64,000 nucleotides of DNA from an uncultured Raoultella sp. (GTDB taxonomy: Bacteria > Pseudomonadota > Gammaproteobacteria > Enterobacterales > Enterobacteriaceae): contig CAAEVH010000072.1 of assembly GCA_900759445.1 (NCBI GenBank), positions 34,215 to 98,214 of the forward strand, written 5' to 3'. A program made the position numbers and the translations under genes. The notes beneath the pieces are model-generated. The model made no database searches. It was not told the DNA's origin and saw only the letters and a program-made list of their open reading frames with translations. This document shows, in pieces, positions 43,720 through 55,183 of this stretch; the first letter of the stretch is position 1; the number at the start of each line of letters is the position of its first letter.

Positions 43720-44913
43720 ATGACAACATTACTCAATCCGTATTTTGGTGAATTTGGCGGTATGTATGTGCCACAGATTCTGATGCCTGCCCTGCGCCAG
43801 CTGGAAGAAGCTTTTGTCAGCGCGCAAAAGGATCCTGAATTTCAGGCGCAGTTTACAGACCTGCTGAAAAACTATGCTGGTCGTCCAACTGCACTGACCA
43901 AATGCCAGAATATTACTCAAGGCACCAACACTACGCTATATCTCAAACGTGAAGATTTGCTGCACGGCGGCGCGCACAAAACCAACCAGGTGCTGGGCCA
44001 GGCATTGCTGGCGAAACGTATGGGGAAAACGGAGATCATCGCCGAAACCGGCGCGGGCCAGCACGGTGTTGCATCAGCTCTCGCCAGCGCACTGCTGGGG
44101 CTGAAATGCCGTATTTATATGGGTGCAAAAGACGTTGAACGCCAGTCGCCAAACGTTTTCCGTATGCGTCTGATGGGGGCTGAAGTTATCCCGGTTCACA
44201 GCGGTTCTGCAACGCTGAAAGATGCCTGTAACGAAGCGCTGCGCGACTGGTCTGGCAGCTACGATACCGCGCACTATATGCTCGGTACGGCGGCAGGTCC
44301 ACATCCCTTCCCGACCATTGTTCGTGAATTTCAGCGCATGATCGGCGAGGAAACTAAAGCGCAGATCCTTGAAAAAGAAGGTCGCCTGCCGGACGCGGTT
44401 ATCGCCTGCGTGGGCGGCGGTTCTAACGCCATCGGTATGTTCGCGGACTTTATTAATGAAACCAGCGTCGGTCTGATTGGCGTCGAGCCTGGCGGCCATG
44501 GGATTGAATCAGGGGAACATGGCGCACCGTTGAAGCATGGTCGTGTCGGGATTTACTTCGGCATGAAGTCCCCGATGATGCAGACCGAAGAAGGACAGAT
44601 TGAAGAGTCTTACTCTATTTCCGCGGGGCTGGATTTCCCGTCTGTCGGGCCGCAGCATGCGTATCTGAACAGCATTGGTCGCGCCGATTATGTTTCGATC
44701 ACCGACGACGAAGCGCTCGAGGCCTTCAAAACGCTGTGTCTGCACGAGGGGATTATTCCGGCGCTGGAGTCCTCCCATGCCCTGGCACACGCATTGAAAA
44801 TGATGCGTGAAAACCCGGAAAAAGAGCAGTTACTGGTGGTTAATCTCTCCGGTCGCGGCGACAAAGACATTTTCACCGTACACGATATTCTGAAAGCGCG
44901 AGGGGAAATCTGA
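43720..44913 (+). CDS. trpB: Tryptophan synthase beta chain
   Basis: TrpB has 397 residues and is PLP-dependent, condensing indole with serine. Schiff-base Lys87 (GGAHKTNQ), Glu109-containing ETGAGQHG and the phosphate-binding GGGSNA loop (about 232-237) are all present. I chose the ATG at 43720 ([10 protein letters not shown]) after GGAAAAGGAC; the longer frame starts inside trpCF and is not real. The stop overlaps trpA by one base (TGATG). Confidence 0.98.
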   Translation: MTTLLNPYFGEFGGMYVPQILMPALRQLEEAFVSAQKDPEFQAQFTDLLKNYAGRPTALTKCQNITQGTNTTLYLKREDLLHGGAHKTNQVLGQALLAKRMGKTEIIAETGAGQHGVASALASALLGLKCRIYMGAKDVERQSPNVFRMRLMGAEVIPVHSGSATLKDACNEALRDWSGSYDTAHYMLGTAAGPHPFPTIVREFQRMIGEETKAQILEKEGRLPDAVIACVGGGSNAIGMFADFINETSVGLIGVEPGGHGIESGEHGAPLKHGRVGIYFGMKSPMMQTEEGQIEESYSISAGLDFPSVGPQHAYLNSIGRADYVSITDDEALEAFKTLCLHEGIIPALESSHALAHALKMMRENPEKEQLLVVNLSGRGDKDIFTVHDILKARGEI

Positions 44914-45719
44914 TGGAACGTTACGAAAACCTGTTTGCACAGCTGAAGGACCGCAAAGAAGGTGCTTTTGTCCCCTTCGTAACCCTGGGCGATCCGTCTG
45001 TTGAGCAGTCACTGAAAATCATTGATACGCTGATTGAAGCCGGTGCCGATGCCCTTGAGCTCGGTATTCCGTTCTCCGATCCGCTGGCTGACGGTCCAAC
45101 CATTCAGGAAGCCACCTTGCGTGCGTTTGCCGCCGGCGTCACGCCGTCGCAATGCTTTGAAATGCTGGCGCTGATTCGCCAGAAGCACCCTACGATTCCC
45201 ATTGGCTTGCTGATGTATGCCAACCTGGTGTTTAGCAAGGGCATTGACGAGTTTTATGCCCAGTGTGAAAAAGTGGGCGTGGATTCCGTGTTAGTAGCCG
45301 ATGTTCCCGTTGAAGAGTCCGCGCCATTCAGAGCTGCGGCGCTCCGCCACAACATTGCGCCAATTTTTATCTGCCCACCGAACGCTGATGAAGAACTGCT
45401 GCGCCAGATAGCCTCTCATGGCCGCGGCTATACCTATTTGCTTTCGCGTGCGGGCGTGACCGGTGCAGAAAATCGAGCGGCATTACCGCTGCATCACCTG
45501 GTCGAAAAGTTGAAAGCATATGATGCTCCGCCTTCTTTACAGGGATTTGGTATCTCTGCGCCTGAACAGGTAACCGGCGCGATTGACGCTGGCGCTGCTG
45601 GCGCTATTTCCGGCTCGGCAATTGTGAAAATCATTGAGAAAAATGTTGCGGCACCGGAACAGATGCTGGCTGAGCTGAAAGCTTTTGTCAGCGCGATGAA
45701 AGCCGCCACCCGGCAGTAA
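44913..45719 (+). CDS. trpA: Tryptophan synthase alpha chain
   Basis: TrpA has 268 residues and is a TIM barrel that releases indole from indole-3-glycerol phosphate to TrpB through the tunnel. Catalytic Glu49 and Asp60 ([13 protein letters not shown]) are conserved. It is the last gene of the operon and is followed nine bases later by a terminator. Confidence 0.98.
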   Translation: MERYENLFAQLKDRKEGAFVPFVTLGDPSVEQSLKIIDTLIEAGADALELGIPFSDPLADGPTIQEATLRAFAAGVTPSQCFEMLALIRQKHPTIPIGLLMYANLVFSKGIDEFYAQCEKVGVDSVLVADVPVEESAPFRAAALRHNIAPIFICPPNADEELLRQIASHGRGYTYLLSRAGVTGAENRAALPLHHLVEKLKAYDAPPSLQGFGISAPEQVTGAIDAGAAGAISGSAIVKIIEKNVAAPEQMLAELKAFVSAMKAATRQ

Positions 45720-45727
45720 GCTAAATC

Positions 45728-45755
45728 AACCGCCAGAGACTTCTGGCGGTTTTAC
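45728..45755 (+). terminator. trp operon terminator
   Basis: A 9-base perfect stem, ACCGCCAGA (45729-45737) / TCTGGCGGT (45742-45750), with GACT loop is followed by TTTACG. It ends where the convergent cyclase gene stops, so it may serve both directions. Confidence 0.88.
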
Positions 45756-47224
45756 GCTTCTTTCGTGTGCTTCATTTTATACATGGCGCTATCTGCATTC
45801 TGAATAGCCACATCCAGTTCACCGTTCACCTCTGCAATCCCCCACGATACTGACAATGGCACGGTATGACCATCCACTACAAACACATGGCTGGTCACCT
45901 GCCCGCTGATACGTTGAGCGATTGCGATGGCATCAGTTGCCTGCGAGCGAAACAGCAGGATCATAAATTCATCCCCGCCGGTACGAATCACAATATCGTG
46001 GCTGGTGCGGGTGTTTGATAACATCCTGTTGGCGATAATTTGCAGCGCACGATCGCCTGCCGCGTGACCCCAGGTATCATTGACGGCCTTGAACTTATTG
46101 CAGTCCAGTAGCACCACCGAACAGTGTGATAAATCTCGGCGCTTGATGATGTCGAGTATTCGGCGATTAAAGCAACCGGTCAGGGTGTCTATATAAACCT
46201 TCAGGTCGCTTTCGTTTAGCCATGATTTTAGCGAGAAACTAATCATGATGAAAAAGAACGGCGCCAGCAGGATCACGATCCCGGCATGGGTATCGCGCGT
46301 CATAAAACGGCCTAATGAAAGCGAATAGTGCAGCGCATATTTCTCCGAAAAATTGCGCACTAAAAAACGGGATTGACCTGTACATTTACCGGATAAACAG
46401 AGACTTTCATTGTTGGTCAAATTTACCAATTCCACATTCAGCTCTGGTGGGAGCTGGTAGTCAAATGCTTGAGCCAACGCTTCCTGCAATTCGGGCTTTG
46501 AATGGTCATAAACCAGATAGGCCACGATTTGGTCTGATATCTCTTTGCCAGACAGATCGTAGATATAGCTCACCACGCTGTAAGCTTTTTCACCGGTAAT
46601 TTTATCGGTATAGAAGTTCGTTGAACTAAGGGCTTTGTTTTTGACGTTTTTTTGCAACAGTCGGGTATAGAAATCGACCGGCGGATAGAAAAAGTTGGTG
46701 AGATCCCGCGCCATTTCAGAATTTGAGAAACTGAAGTTGCGCGAATCGGAAGCCATAAACCAGTAAAAATAATCTGAATTTTTGGCGATAATATAACGAT
46801 GTGCATCGAAGCTGCCCGGATTTAGCTCATTAACCATACCACGAATAAATTCCGCCGCCGTATACATACACAGCGCGTTGTGGCTGGCTTGCTGGGCAAT
46901 AATTGTCCCTGTTACCGAATGCAGACGCTTTGGGTCGGCGTTAATTCCCCATTCATTCTCATTGCGGGGAACAAATTGTGAAATATCGCCACATTGCTCA
47001 CCCGATTTAATATGGTGATAGCGCTCACCAATCGCATCGGCGATCAGCTCATTATCGTTAAAAATGTCCATCATGCGCGCTTGCATGCGGTTAACACCGT
47101 CACTGACTGCAGCCATCCGCTGCTCATAAATTATAAACAGAAACAACGACGTAAATATCAACGTAATGAGCCCTGATACCAGCAGTGCCTGCCTGTTTCT
47201 GAGCTTGTCCTGCACAATCTTCAC
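45752..47224 (-). CDS. Membrane-bound diguanylate cyclase (GGDEF)
   Basis: The protein has 490 residues. It has a first helix at about 13-33, a periplasmic domain of about 280 residues (34-312), a second helix at about 313-333 and a cytoplasmic GGDEF domain (about 340-490). The active-site motif GGDEF (416-420) is intact, with supporting DTLTGCFNRR and NKFKAVNDTWGH segments, so it should make c-di-GMP. The canonical RxxD inhibitory site is missing (TSHD at 407-410), suggesting weak product inhibition. The periplasmic domain has four cysteines (78, 119, 276, 281), which could form disulfides; its ligand is unknown. The gene stands next to trpA, where E. coli carries yciGFE; it resembles YeaJ in architecture only. 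Confidence 0.88.
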   Translation of the reverse strand: MKIVQDKLRNRQALLVSGLITLIFTSLFLFIIYEQRMAAVSDGVNRMQARMMDIFNDNELIADAIGERYHHIKSGEQCGDISQFVPRNENEWGINADPKRLHSVTGTIIAQQASHNALCMYTAAEFIRGMVNELNPGSFDAHRYIIAKNSDYFYWFMASDSRNFSFSNSEMARDLTNFFYPPVDFYTRLLQKNVKNKALSSTNFYTDKITGEKAYSVVSYIYDLSGKEISDQIVAYLVYDHSKPELQEALAQAFDYQLPPELNVELVNLTNNESLCLSGKCTGQSRFLVRNFSEKYALHYSLSLGRFMTRDTHAGIVILLAPFFFIMISFSLKSWLNESDLKVYIDTLTGCFNRRILDIIKRRDLSHCSVVLLDCNKFKAVNDTWGHAAGDRALQIIANRMLSNTRTSHDIVIRTGGDEFMILLFRSQATDAIAIAQRISGQVTSHVFVVDGHTVPLSVSWGIAEVNGELDVAIQNADSAMYKMKHTKEA

Positions 47225-47409
47225 GAGTTCACCCTGATAGTTAACATATTGCCAAACCGGTTACCCGTTTCTGTCGTTGCATAACTGCGCTGTATGTTGA
47301 TTGAGAATGTTAACCGTCCCTAAGCTGATGCCTTAGAAGCCCGCCGTTGTGTGCGCTAAAGTTACAGACTTATACAATAAAAGCACATTTTTGTTAACAT
47401 AAATGCAAA

Positions 47410-47685
47410 CTAATCATCACCCTCAATCGGATACCCTGCCCGACGAATGGCCTCACGACAATCGCTCACGCCTGCGGCATAGCCCGCTTCGATCTCACAA
47501 ACAGGACTGGCGCTGCAATAAGGTAGTTTAACCGGAGTCGCAATGCGTTTCTCCAGCACTTCAATTTTATCCATAAAATTCAATAAGTCACGCGCGGCAC
47601 TCACGGCGAACTCTGCCGTTTCATCTCCGGTGAATGGTTCCAAAAGTGTGATTTTTTGTTGTAGCAGGTGGCGAGTCAACATCAT
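47410..47685 (-). CDS. Uncharacterised 91-residue protein
   Basis: This is a 91-residue frame from the ATG at 47685, preceded by GAGGG at about eight bases. The N-terminal half is a predicted amphipathic helix (about 20-48, FAVSAARDLLNFMDKIEVLEKR). The C-terminal half has three cysteines (57, 63, 76), with C-x5-C spacing and a C-x-E following. I recognise no family. It could bind metal or form disulfides, but there is no signal peptide. It lies between the membrane cyclase and ompW, all on the minus strand. Confidence 0.6.
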   Translation of the reverse strand: MMLTRHLLQQKITLLEPFTGDETAEFAVSAARDLLNFMDKIEVLEKRIATPVKLPYCSASPVCEIEAGYAAGVSDCREAIRRAGYPIEGDD

Positions 47686-47764
47686 CGTCAATGCCCTCAA
47701 AGACAGTTTGCTTAAAGAGTAGCATTACATCGACGGGGAGAAAGGCAGGAAGAAATAAACTGGT

Positions 47765-47800
47765 AATAAAAAAGCTGACCGTGGAACGATCAGCTTTTCC
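47765..47800 (-). terminator. Terminator of ompW
   Basis: On the minus strand, AAAAGCTGA / TCAGCTTTT is followed by TTATT. The loop is eleven bases. It lies about 20 bases past the ompW stop. Confidence 0.85.
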
Positions 47801-47817
47801 GTATTTTAATCACGGAC

Positions 47818-48456
47818 TTAGAAGCGATAACCCGCGGAGAACATAAACACCCACGGATCGAGGCGTACGCTGTCATGCTGCTGCGCGCCAGCCAGTTTGT
47901 AGCTCGCGGTGGTGTCGATATCCATGTACCAGACTGACATGTTAATCAGCCAGTCGCGGTTAATCAGATAGTCCATACCCACTTGCCCTGCTGCGCCCCA
48001 GGAGTCTTTCAGGCTCAGGTCAGATAAACCGGTTTCTTTGCCGTTATTGTTAAAGCCTTCGTCAAAGAAGGTGGTGTAGTTCACACCGACACCAACGTAC
48101 GGACGCAGTTTGCTGCTGGAATCGCCGAAATACCACTGTGCCATTAAGGTTGGTGGTAAATGGTGAACGGTCGCAATATCACCTGTTGTGGCAGTGCCAA
48201 TTTTATGGCGGAACGGCGTGGCTGCCAGTAATTCAACACCGATATTGTCGGTTGCCATGTAGGTAAATGTCAGACCCAACTGCGTGTTATTGCTGACATC
48301 AAAGCCACCCAGGCTCCCCAGCGTACCACCCGCGCCTTCCGTCGGTCTGACGGTGGCAGAACCTGCACGAATAAAGAATTCTCCGGCCTCATGCGCAAAT
48401 ACGTTACCAGAGAGAAGAGTTGTTAAAGCCACTGCTGCAACTGTTAATTTTTTCAT
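47818..48456 (-). CDS. ompW: Outer membrane protein W
   Basis: OmpW has 212 residues, an eight-stranded beta-barrel. The signal peptide is at about 1-21 (MKKLTVAAVALTTLLSGNVFA), and the C-terminal aromatic residue (GYRF) fits the BAM recognition pattern. It forms a narrow hydrophobic channel and serves as colicin S4 receptor in E. coli. Expression in E. coli responds to anaerobiosis and oxidative stress. I chose the ATG at 48456; the longer frame upstream is not conserved. Confidence 0.97.
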   Translation of the reverse strand: MKKLTVAAVALTTLLSGNVFAHEAGEFFIRAGSATVRPTEGAGGTLGSLGGFDVSNNTQLGLTFTYMATDNIGVELLAATPFRHKIGTATTGDIATVHHLPPTLMAQWYFGDSSSKLRPYVGVGVNYTTFFDEGFNNNGKETGLSDLSLKDSWGAAGQVGMDYLINRDWLINMSVWYMDIDTTASYKLAGAQQHDSVRLDPWVFMFSAGYRF

Positions 48457-49598
<1,142 letters not shown>

Positions 49599-49652
49599 AC
49601 CCTGAACGCATTCCGGGCTTGTACCCGGTGCTTTTGATGACGGAATCGAAGA

Positions 49653-50192
49653 ATGAAGCAGTTTCTTGATTTTTTACCGCTGGTTGTCTTTTTTGCTTTT
49701 TATAAGCTCTATGACATCTACGCGGCGACCTCGGCGCTGATTGTTGCGACGGCTGTGGTTTTGATTTACAGCTGGGTCCGCTATCGCAAGGTCGAGAAGA
49801 TGGCATTGATCACTTTTGTTCTGGTAGCCGTGTTCGGTGGCCTGACCATCTTCTTCCACAATGATGAATTCATTAAGTGGAAAGTAACGGTGATTTACGG
49901 GCTGTTTGCCGGTGCGCTGCTGGTTAGCCAATGGGTAATGAAAAAGCCGCTGATTCAGCGCATGTTAGGTAAAGAGCTGAGCTTGCCACAGCCGGTTTGG
50001 ACAAAACTTAACTTCGCCTGGGCCGTCTTCTTTATCCTGTGCGGTCTGGCGAATATCTATATCGCGTTTTGGCTACCGCAGAATATTTGGGTGAACTTTA
50101 AAGTATTCGGCCTGACCGCCCTGACTTTACTATTTACGTTACTGAGCGGAGTCTATATTTACCGCCACCTTCCGCAGGAAGATAAATCGTAA
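49653..50192 (+). CDS. yciB: YciB, inner-membrane protein (IspZ/septation protein A family)
   Basis: YciB has 179 residues with five or six transmembrane helices. It belongs to the intracellular septation protein A family. In E. coli it interacts with elongation and division proteins and, with YhdP/TamB partners, affects envelope integrity. Start and length agree with E. coli. It follows yciC by 54 bases and is probably co-transcribed. Confidence 0.95.
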   Translation: MKQFLDFLPLVVFFAFYKLYDIYAATSALIVATAVVLIYSWVRYRKVEKMALITFVLVAVFGGLTIFFHNDEFIKWKVTVIYGLFAGALLVSQWVMKKPLIQRMLGKELSLPQPVWTKLNFAWAVFFILCGLANIYIAFWLPQNIWVNFKVFGLTALTLLFTLLSGVYIYRHLPQEDKS

Positions 50193-50357
50193 TAAATGCT
50201 CGCCAGATCTCCGGATCTGGCGAATTTTTATCCCTTCGCGTTCCTTGTTGCCATCAACCTGGCTTACTTCCGCCGCGCAGGCCGCATCCCCTCTGTTCTC
50301 AGCGCGTAAATTCTAGTAGCATCGCGCCTGTAATCTTTCTCTATAGTCGGTTCTACA

Positions 50358-50759
50358 ATGACAACAACGAATAACACTCCCCAGGGCGAACTGGTTTTAC
50401 GCACTCTGGCTATGCCTGCCGATACCAACGCAAACGGTGATATTTTTGGCGGCTGGCTGATGTCACAAATGGATATAGGTGGCGCTATTCAGGCCAAAGA
50501 GATCGCACATGGTCGCGTGGTAACGGTGCGGGTTGAAGGAATGAGCTTTTTGCGCCCGGTTGCCGTGGGCGATGTGGTTTGTTGCTATGCACGCTGCGTG
50601 AAACGCGGGACGACCTCGATCAGCATTAATATTGAAGTCTGGGTGAAGAAAGTCGCTTCAGAACCTATCGGCCAGCGCTATAAAGCTACCGAAGCCCTGT
50701 TTATCTACGTTGCCGTTGATAAAGACGGTAAACCGCGGCCGATTCCCTCCCTGGCCTGA
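50358..50759 (+). CDS. yciA: YciA, acyl-CoA thioesterase
   Basis: YciA is a 133-residue hot-dog-fold thioesterase. The active-site helix NANGDIFGGWLMSQMD (about 24-39) has the catalytic Asp39. It hydrolyses a broad range of acyl-CoAs. It is cytoplasmic and hexameric in known homologues. It is separated from yciB by about 165 bases and has REP elements after it. Confidence 0.95.
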   Translation: MTTTNNTPQGELVLRTLAMPADTNANGDIFGGWLMSQMDIGGAIQAKEIAHGRVVTVRVEGMSFLRPVAVGDVVCCYARCVKRGTTSISINIEVWVKKVASEPIGQRYKATEALFIYVAVDKDGKPRPIPSLA

Positions 50760-50773
50760 TAGCACGCGCAAGC

Positions 50774-50834
50774 ATCGCCATCCGGCAATCATTCTGCCGG
50801 ATTTGGCGGCGTAACGCCAAATCCGGCCTGATGC
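50774..50834. repeat. REP-type palindromes between yciA and tonB
   Basis: A long perfect inverted repeat, CCGGATTTGGCG / CGCCAAATCCGG (about 50797-50826), is preceded by a partial unit (CATCCGGCAATCATTCTGCCGGAT). It ends at the tonB stop. In E. coli the tonB/yciA interval has a bidirectional terminator; this element may serve that role. Confidence 0.82.
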
Positions 50835-51551
50835 TTACTCGATCTGTGTTGTGCCGTTCAGGCGGAAAACAATATTCACCACCAGCCCGGAACCAGGCTT
50901 ACCGGCTTCATAACGCCATCTGCGCATCGCATTTTTCACTTCACGCTCAAACATATTCGCAGGCTGTGCGGACAGAACTTCCACATTTTCAACCCGGCCA
51001 TCCGAGGTCACGTCAAATTTGACCTTCACACGGCCTTCAATGCGCAACGCCTGTGCACGTGCCGGATATTGAGGCTGATTACGACTTAAGGCTCGCGGAC
51101 CCGATGGAGCACTCACCGCCGGTTTAGTGGTTGCCGGAGCGGTACTGGTTGTTGGACGCGCAGGCGCCGTATTTTCAAACGGGGACGTCGGACGCGGCTC
51201 TGCTGGTTTAACATCACGCTTCGGCTGCTCTTCCACCTTTTTCACCGGTTTTGGCTTCGGCTTAGGTTTGGGCTTCGGTTTCTCAATCACTACCGGCGCT
51301 TCTTTTGGCGGTTCGGGGATCGGTTCTGGCTCCGGTTCAGGCTCGACGACAGGTTCCGGCGGCGGCTGAACGGCCTGAGGCGGTTCAAGATCGGCAGGCG
51401 CAACCATCGTAACGGAGATCGGCTGCGCTGGCGCAGGCAGTTCAATAACCTGATGTACCGAGGTATACAGCAAACCTGCCACTACAGCACCATGAATGCC
51501 GACAGAAAGTAACGTAGGCCAGGGAAAGCGACGAGGTAAATCAAGGGTCAT
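50835..51551 (-). CDS. tonB: TonB, energy transducer for outer-membrane uptake
   Basis: TonB has 238 residues. The N-terminal helix (about 13-32, [20 protein letters not shown]) carries the His needed for ExbBD coupling. The proline-rich spacer has Glu-Pro repeats (about 66-77) followed by Lys-Pro repeats (about 85-101), and the C-terminal domain (about 150-238) contacts TonB boxes, with the QPQYPARA segment that lies in the known Q160 region. I chose the ATG at 51551 (MTLDLPRR); upstream in-frame starts lack conservation. Iron control is expected from the Fur-like site. Confidence 0.97.
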   Translation of the reverse strand: MTLDLPRRFPWPTLLSVGIHGAVVAGLLYTSVHQVIELPAPAQPISVTMVAPADLEPPQAVQPPPEPVVEPEPEPEPIPEPPKEAPVVIEKPKPKPKPKPKPVKKVEEQPKRDVKPAEPRPTSPFENTAPARPTTSTAPATTKPAVSAPSGPRALSRNQPQYPARAQALRIEGRVKVKFDVTSDGRVENVEVLSAQPANMFEREVKNAMRRWRYEAGKPGSGLVVNIVFRLNGTTQIE

Positions 51552-51596
51552 TGAAGTCATAATCGTTTCAGTAAAAAAACCAGGCCCTGATTTTAA

Positions 51597-51617
51597 ATGC
51601 AAATAGCAATCATATTC
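51597..51617 (-). promoter_or_regulatory. Fur-box-like site upstream of tonB
   Basis: The segment TGCAAATAGCAATCATATTC, about 45 bases upstream of the tonB ATG, resembles the Fur consensus GATAATGATAATCATTATC in its right half and corresponds to the E. coli tonB promoter region, which Fur represses. It also lies near the promoter side of yciI on the other strand. Confidence 0.6.
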
Positions 51618-51775
51618 AATAAGACCGTGAAGCTAACTGGCATTTAAAACGCGATTTTATGATAAAAAACCATTTTCAAAGTATGGCCTTAACATATTAG
51701 TTATCTTTCCGTTGCAGTTACCAGGCCTTTCCAATAACGTAAATATGACCTTTTACCGTTCAAGGAGCTCTACCC

Positions 51776-52072
51776 GTGCTGTACGTTATTTACGCTCAAG
51801 ATATCGCAGACTCTCTCGAAAAACGTCTTTCCGTACGCCCTGCTCATCTGGCTCGTCTGCAACTCCTTCATGACGAAGGCCGTTTGCTCACGGCGGGTCC
51901 TATGCCAGCGGTTGACAGTAACGATCCGGGCGCCGCAGGCTTTACCGGCTCAACGGTGATTGCAGAATTTGAATCTTTAGAAGCCGCGCAGGCGTGGGCG
52001 GAAGCCGATCCCTACGTGGCGGCAGGTGTTTATGCGCAGGTTTCAGTAAAACCGTACAAAAAAGTATTTTAA
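51776..52072 (+). CDS. yciI: YciI, YCII-domain protein
   Basis: YciI has 98 residues with the dimeric YCII alpha/beta fold. The conserved His24 and Asp33 pair that may form an active site is present. Function unknown. The start is GTG at 51776 with AAGGAG nine bases upstream. It is divergent from tonB. Confidence 0.94.
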   Translation: MLYVIYAQDIADSLEKRLSVRPAHLARLQLLHDEGRLLTAGPMPAVDSNDPGAAGFTGSTVIAEFESLEAAQAWAEADPYVAAGVYAQVSVKPYKKVF

Positions 52073-52123
52073 AAACAAAACGAAAAGCAGACATTGGGCA
52101 CCGACAGCGGTGCCCTTTTGAGA

Positions 52124-52297
52124 TCAGATGTTGTGGATCGCAAACAGCAACGAGTTACGTTGATGGTTGAGAATACACTTTCTGATGGTATGGATACGCA
52201 TATTACGGCGCGATTGTCCTTCAAGCCAACGTGCTTTACGGCGGCTAGCCTGACGCAGCATCCGCCAGCGTCCCACTTCCGTTCTACTACGCTTCAT
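52124..52297 (-). CDS. yciY: YciY, small basic protein
   Basis: A 57-residue, very Arg-rich frame, MKRSRTEVGRWRMLRQASRR..., nearly identical to E. coli YciY (also 57 residues) through its end (NSLLFAIHNI). It is antisense-oriented to flanking yciI and clsA. No membrane segment is seen; the basic character fits a nucleic-acid or ribosome ligand, but function is unknown. I chose the ATG at 52297; the frame continues upstream but is not conserved. Confidence 0.82.
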   Translation of the reverse strand: MKRSRTEVGRWRMLRQASRRKARWLEGQSRRNMRIHTIRKCILNHQRNSLLFAIHNI

Positions 52298-52439
52298 GTT
52301 TACTACTCTTTCAGTCACTGAACGGCCATTATAACGCCACACCGAATGCAGACCAGTGGTTTTCCCGTGTTTTTATTTGCCAGATTAATCCTGATGCGTA
52401 AACTCTTAACAATACGCTTTCAAAAGGATTTTTAAATTT

Positions 52440-54264
<1,825 letters not shown>

Positions 54265-54267
54265 CAA

Positions 54268-54296
54268 ACAAAAAAGCTGCTCTCGCAGCTTTTTTC
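54268..54296. terminator. Bidirectional terminator between yciU and the channel gene
   Basis: AAAAAGCTGC / GCAGCTTTTTT with a TCTC loop has T-runs on both strands between the convergent genes. Confidence 0.93.
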
Positions 54297-54300
54297 ATTT

Positions 54301-55137
54301 TTATCCCGGCAGTTTACTTCCGCAGCGGTTACAAAACTGCGCACTATGTTCATGCTGCGCCTGCTGACACTGTGGGCATCTACGCTGATATCCTCGCTGT
54401 TGGAACGCACTGCTCATGTGTGTGGTTATCAATCCGGTCGGTATCGCAATCACAGAGTATCCAATCAGGATAAGCACTGACGCCACCATGCGTCCCAACG
54501 GTGTGTGCGGTGTAATGTCACCGTAGCCGACGGTGGTGACCGTAACAATTGCCCAATACACAGACGCATTCAGCGTAGAAAAGCCATATTTGGGCCCTTC
54601 TATCAGATACATCATCGCGCCGAAAACAACCATCAGAATGGCAATAAAGGAATAGAACAACATCAGTTGATGACGGGCGCTTTTTAACGCATTCCAGAAC
54701 ACTCGCAGAGAAGGCATAAAACGCAGCAGCTTGAGAATACGCAAGACGCGCAGGACACGCATCGCTCGCCAGGCGAAGACATAGCTCAGACTGATTTCAG
54801 GCCATAGCCACATCACGTACAGCGGTAAAATGGTGGCCAGATCGATAATCCCCCAGAAGCTAAACACATATTTTGCGGGATTGGCCCAGCTGCATAAGCG
54901 AAGAAAATATTCGAGGGTAAAGACCAGAGTAATAAAGATCTCCAGCCAGACAAAAATGCGCCATTCCTCAAAGGTTAAATGGTATTGCGTCCCGACCCCG
55001 GACTCAATGAAGATAACAATAACGCTGAGCAAGGCGAACAGCGCGCACATACCTTCAAAGCGACGCCCTGAACGGGTGTTTAAATCGAATAATTTGCGAT
55101 AGAGCGCGCGGCGGACAGAAGAGACTAAACCTGACAC
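54301..55137 (-). CDS. Voltage-gated-type potassium channel with C-terminal zinc ribbon
   Basis: The product has 278 residues in a six-helix Kv-like design: S1 about 28-46, S2 60-80, S3 92-112, S4 121-140, S5 156-179 and S6 214-240. S4 carries a row of basic residues every third position (RAMRVLRVLRILKLLR). The selectivity filter is TVGYGD (202-207), so it should conduct potassium. The C-terminus has a small CxxC...CxxC zinc ribbon (Cys254, 257, 269, 272). It is not the RCK-type Kch (417 residues) that E. coli has here. Start is GTG at 55137 with GAGG five bases upstream. Trigger and role are unknown. Confidence 0.88.
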   Translation of the reverse strand: MSGLVSSVRRALYRKLFDLNTRSGRRFEGMCALFALLSVIVIFIESGVGTQYHLTFEEWRIFVWLEIFITLVFTLEYFLRLCSWANPAKYVFSFWGIIDLATILPLYVMWLWPEISLSYVFAWRAMRVLRVLRILKLLRFMPSLRVFWNALKSARHQLMLFYSFIAILMVVFGAMMYLIEGPKYGFSTLNASVYWAIVTVTTVGYGDITPHTPLGRMVASVLILIGYSVIAIPTGLITTHMSSAFQQRGYQRRCPQCQQAQHEHSAQFCNRCGSKLPG

Positions 55138-55183
55138 ATATACCTCACCAAAAAGAAGGGCTGACCTTTGTCAGCCCTCTGGA

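Noticed and set aside
51127..51369. Gly/Ser-repeat frame on the plus strand opposite tonB
   Set aside because: It is the reverse complement of the TonB proline-rich Glu-Pro and Lys-Pro repeats, not a separate gene or a tandem repeat locus.
54301..55137. Annotation as E. coli-type kch
   Set aside because: Length (278 versus 417), presence of an S4 sensor and lack of an RCK domain show it is a different channel type.
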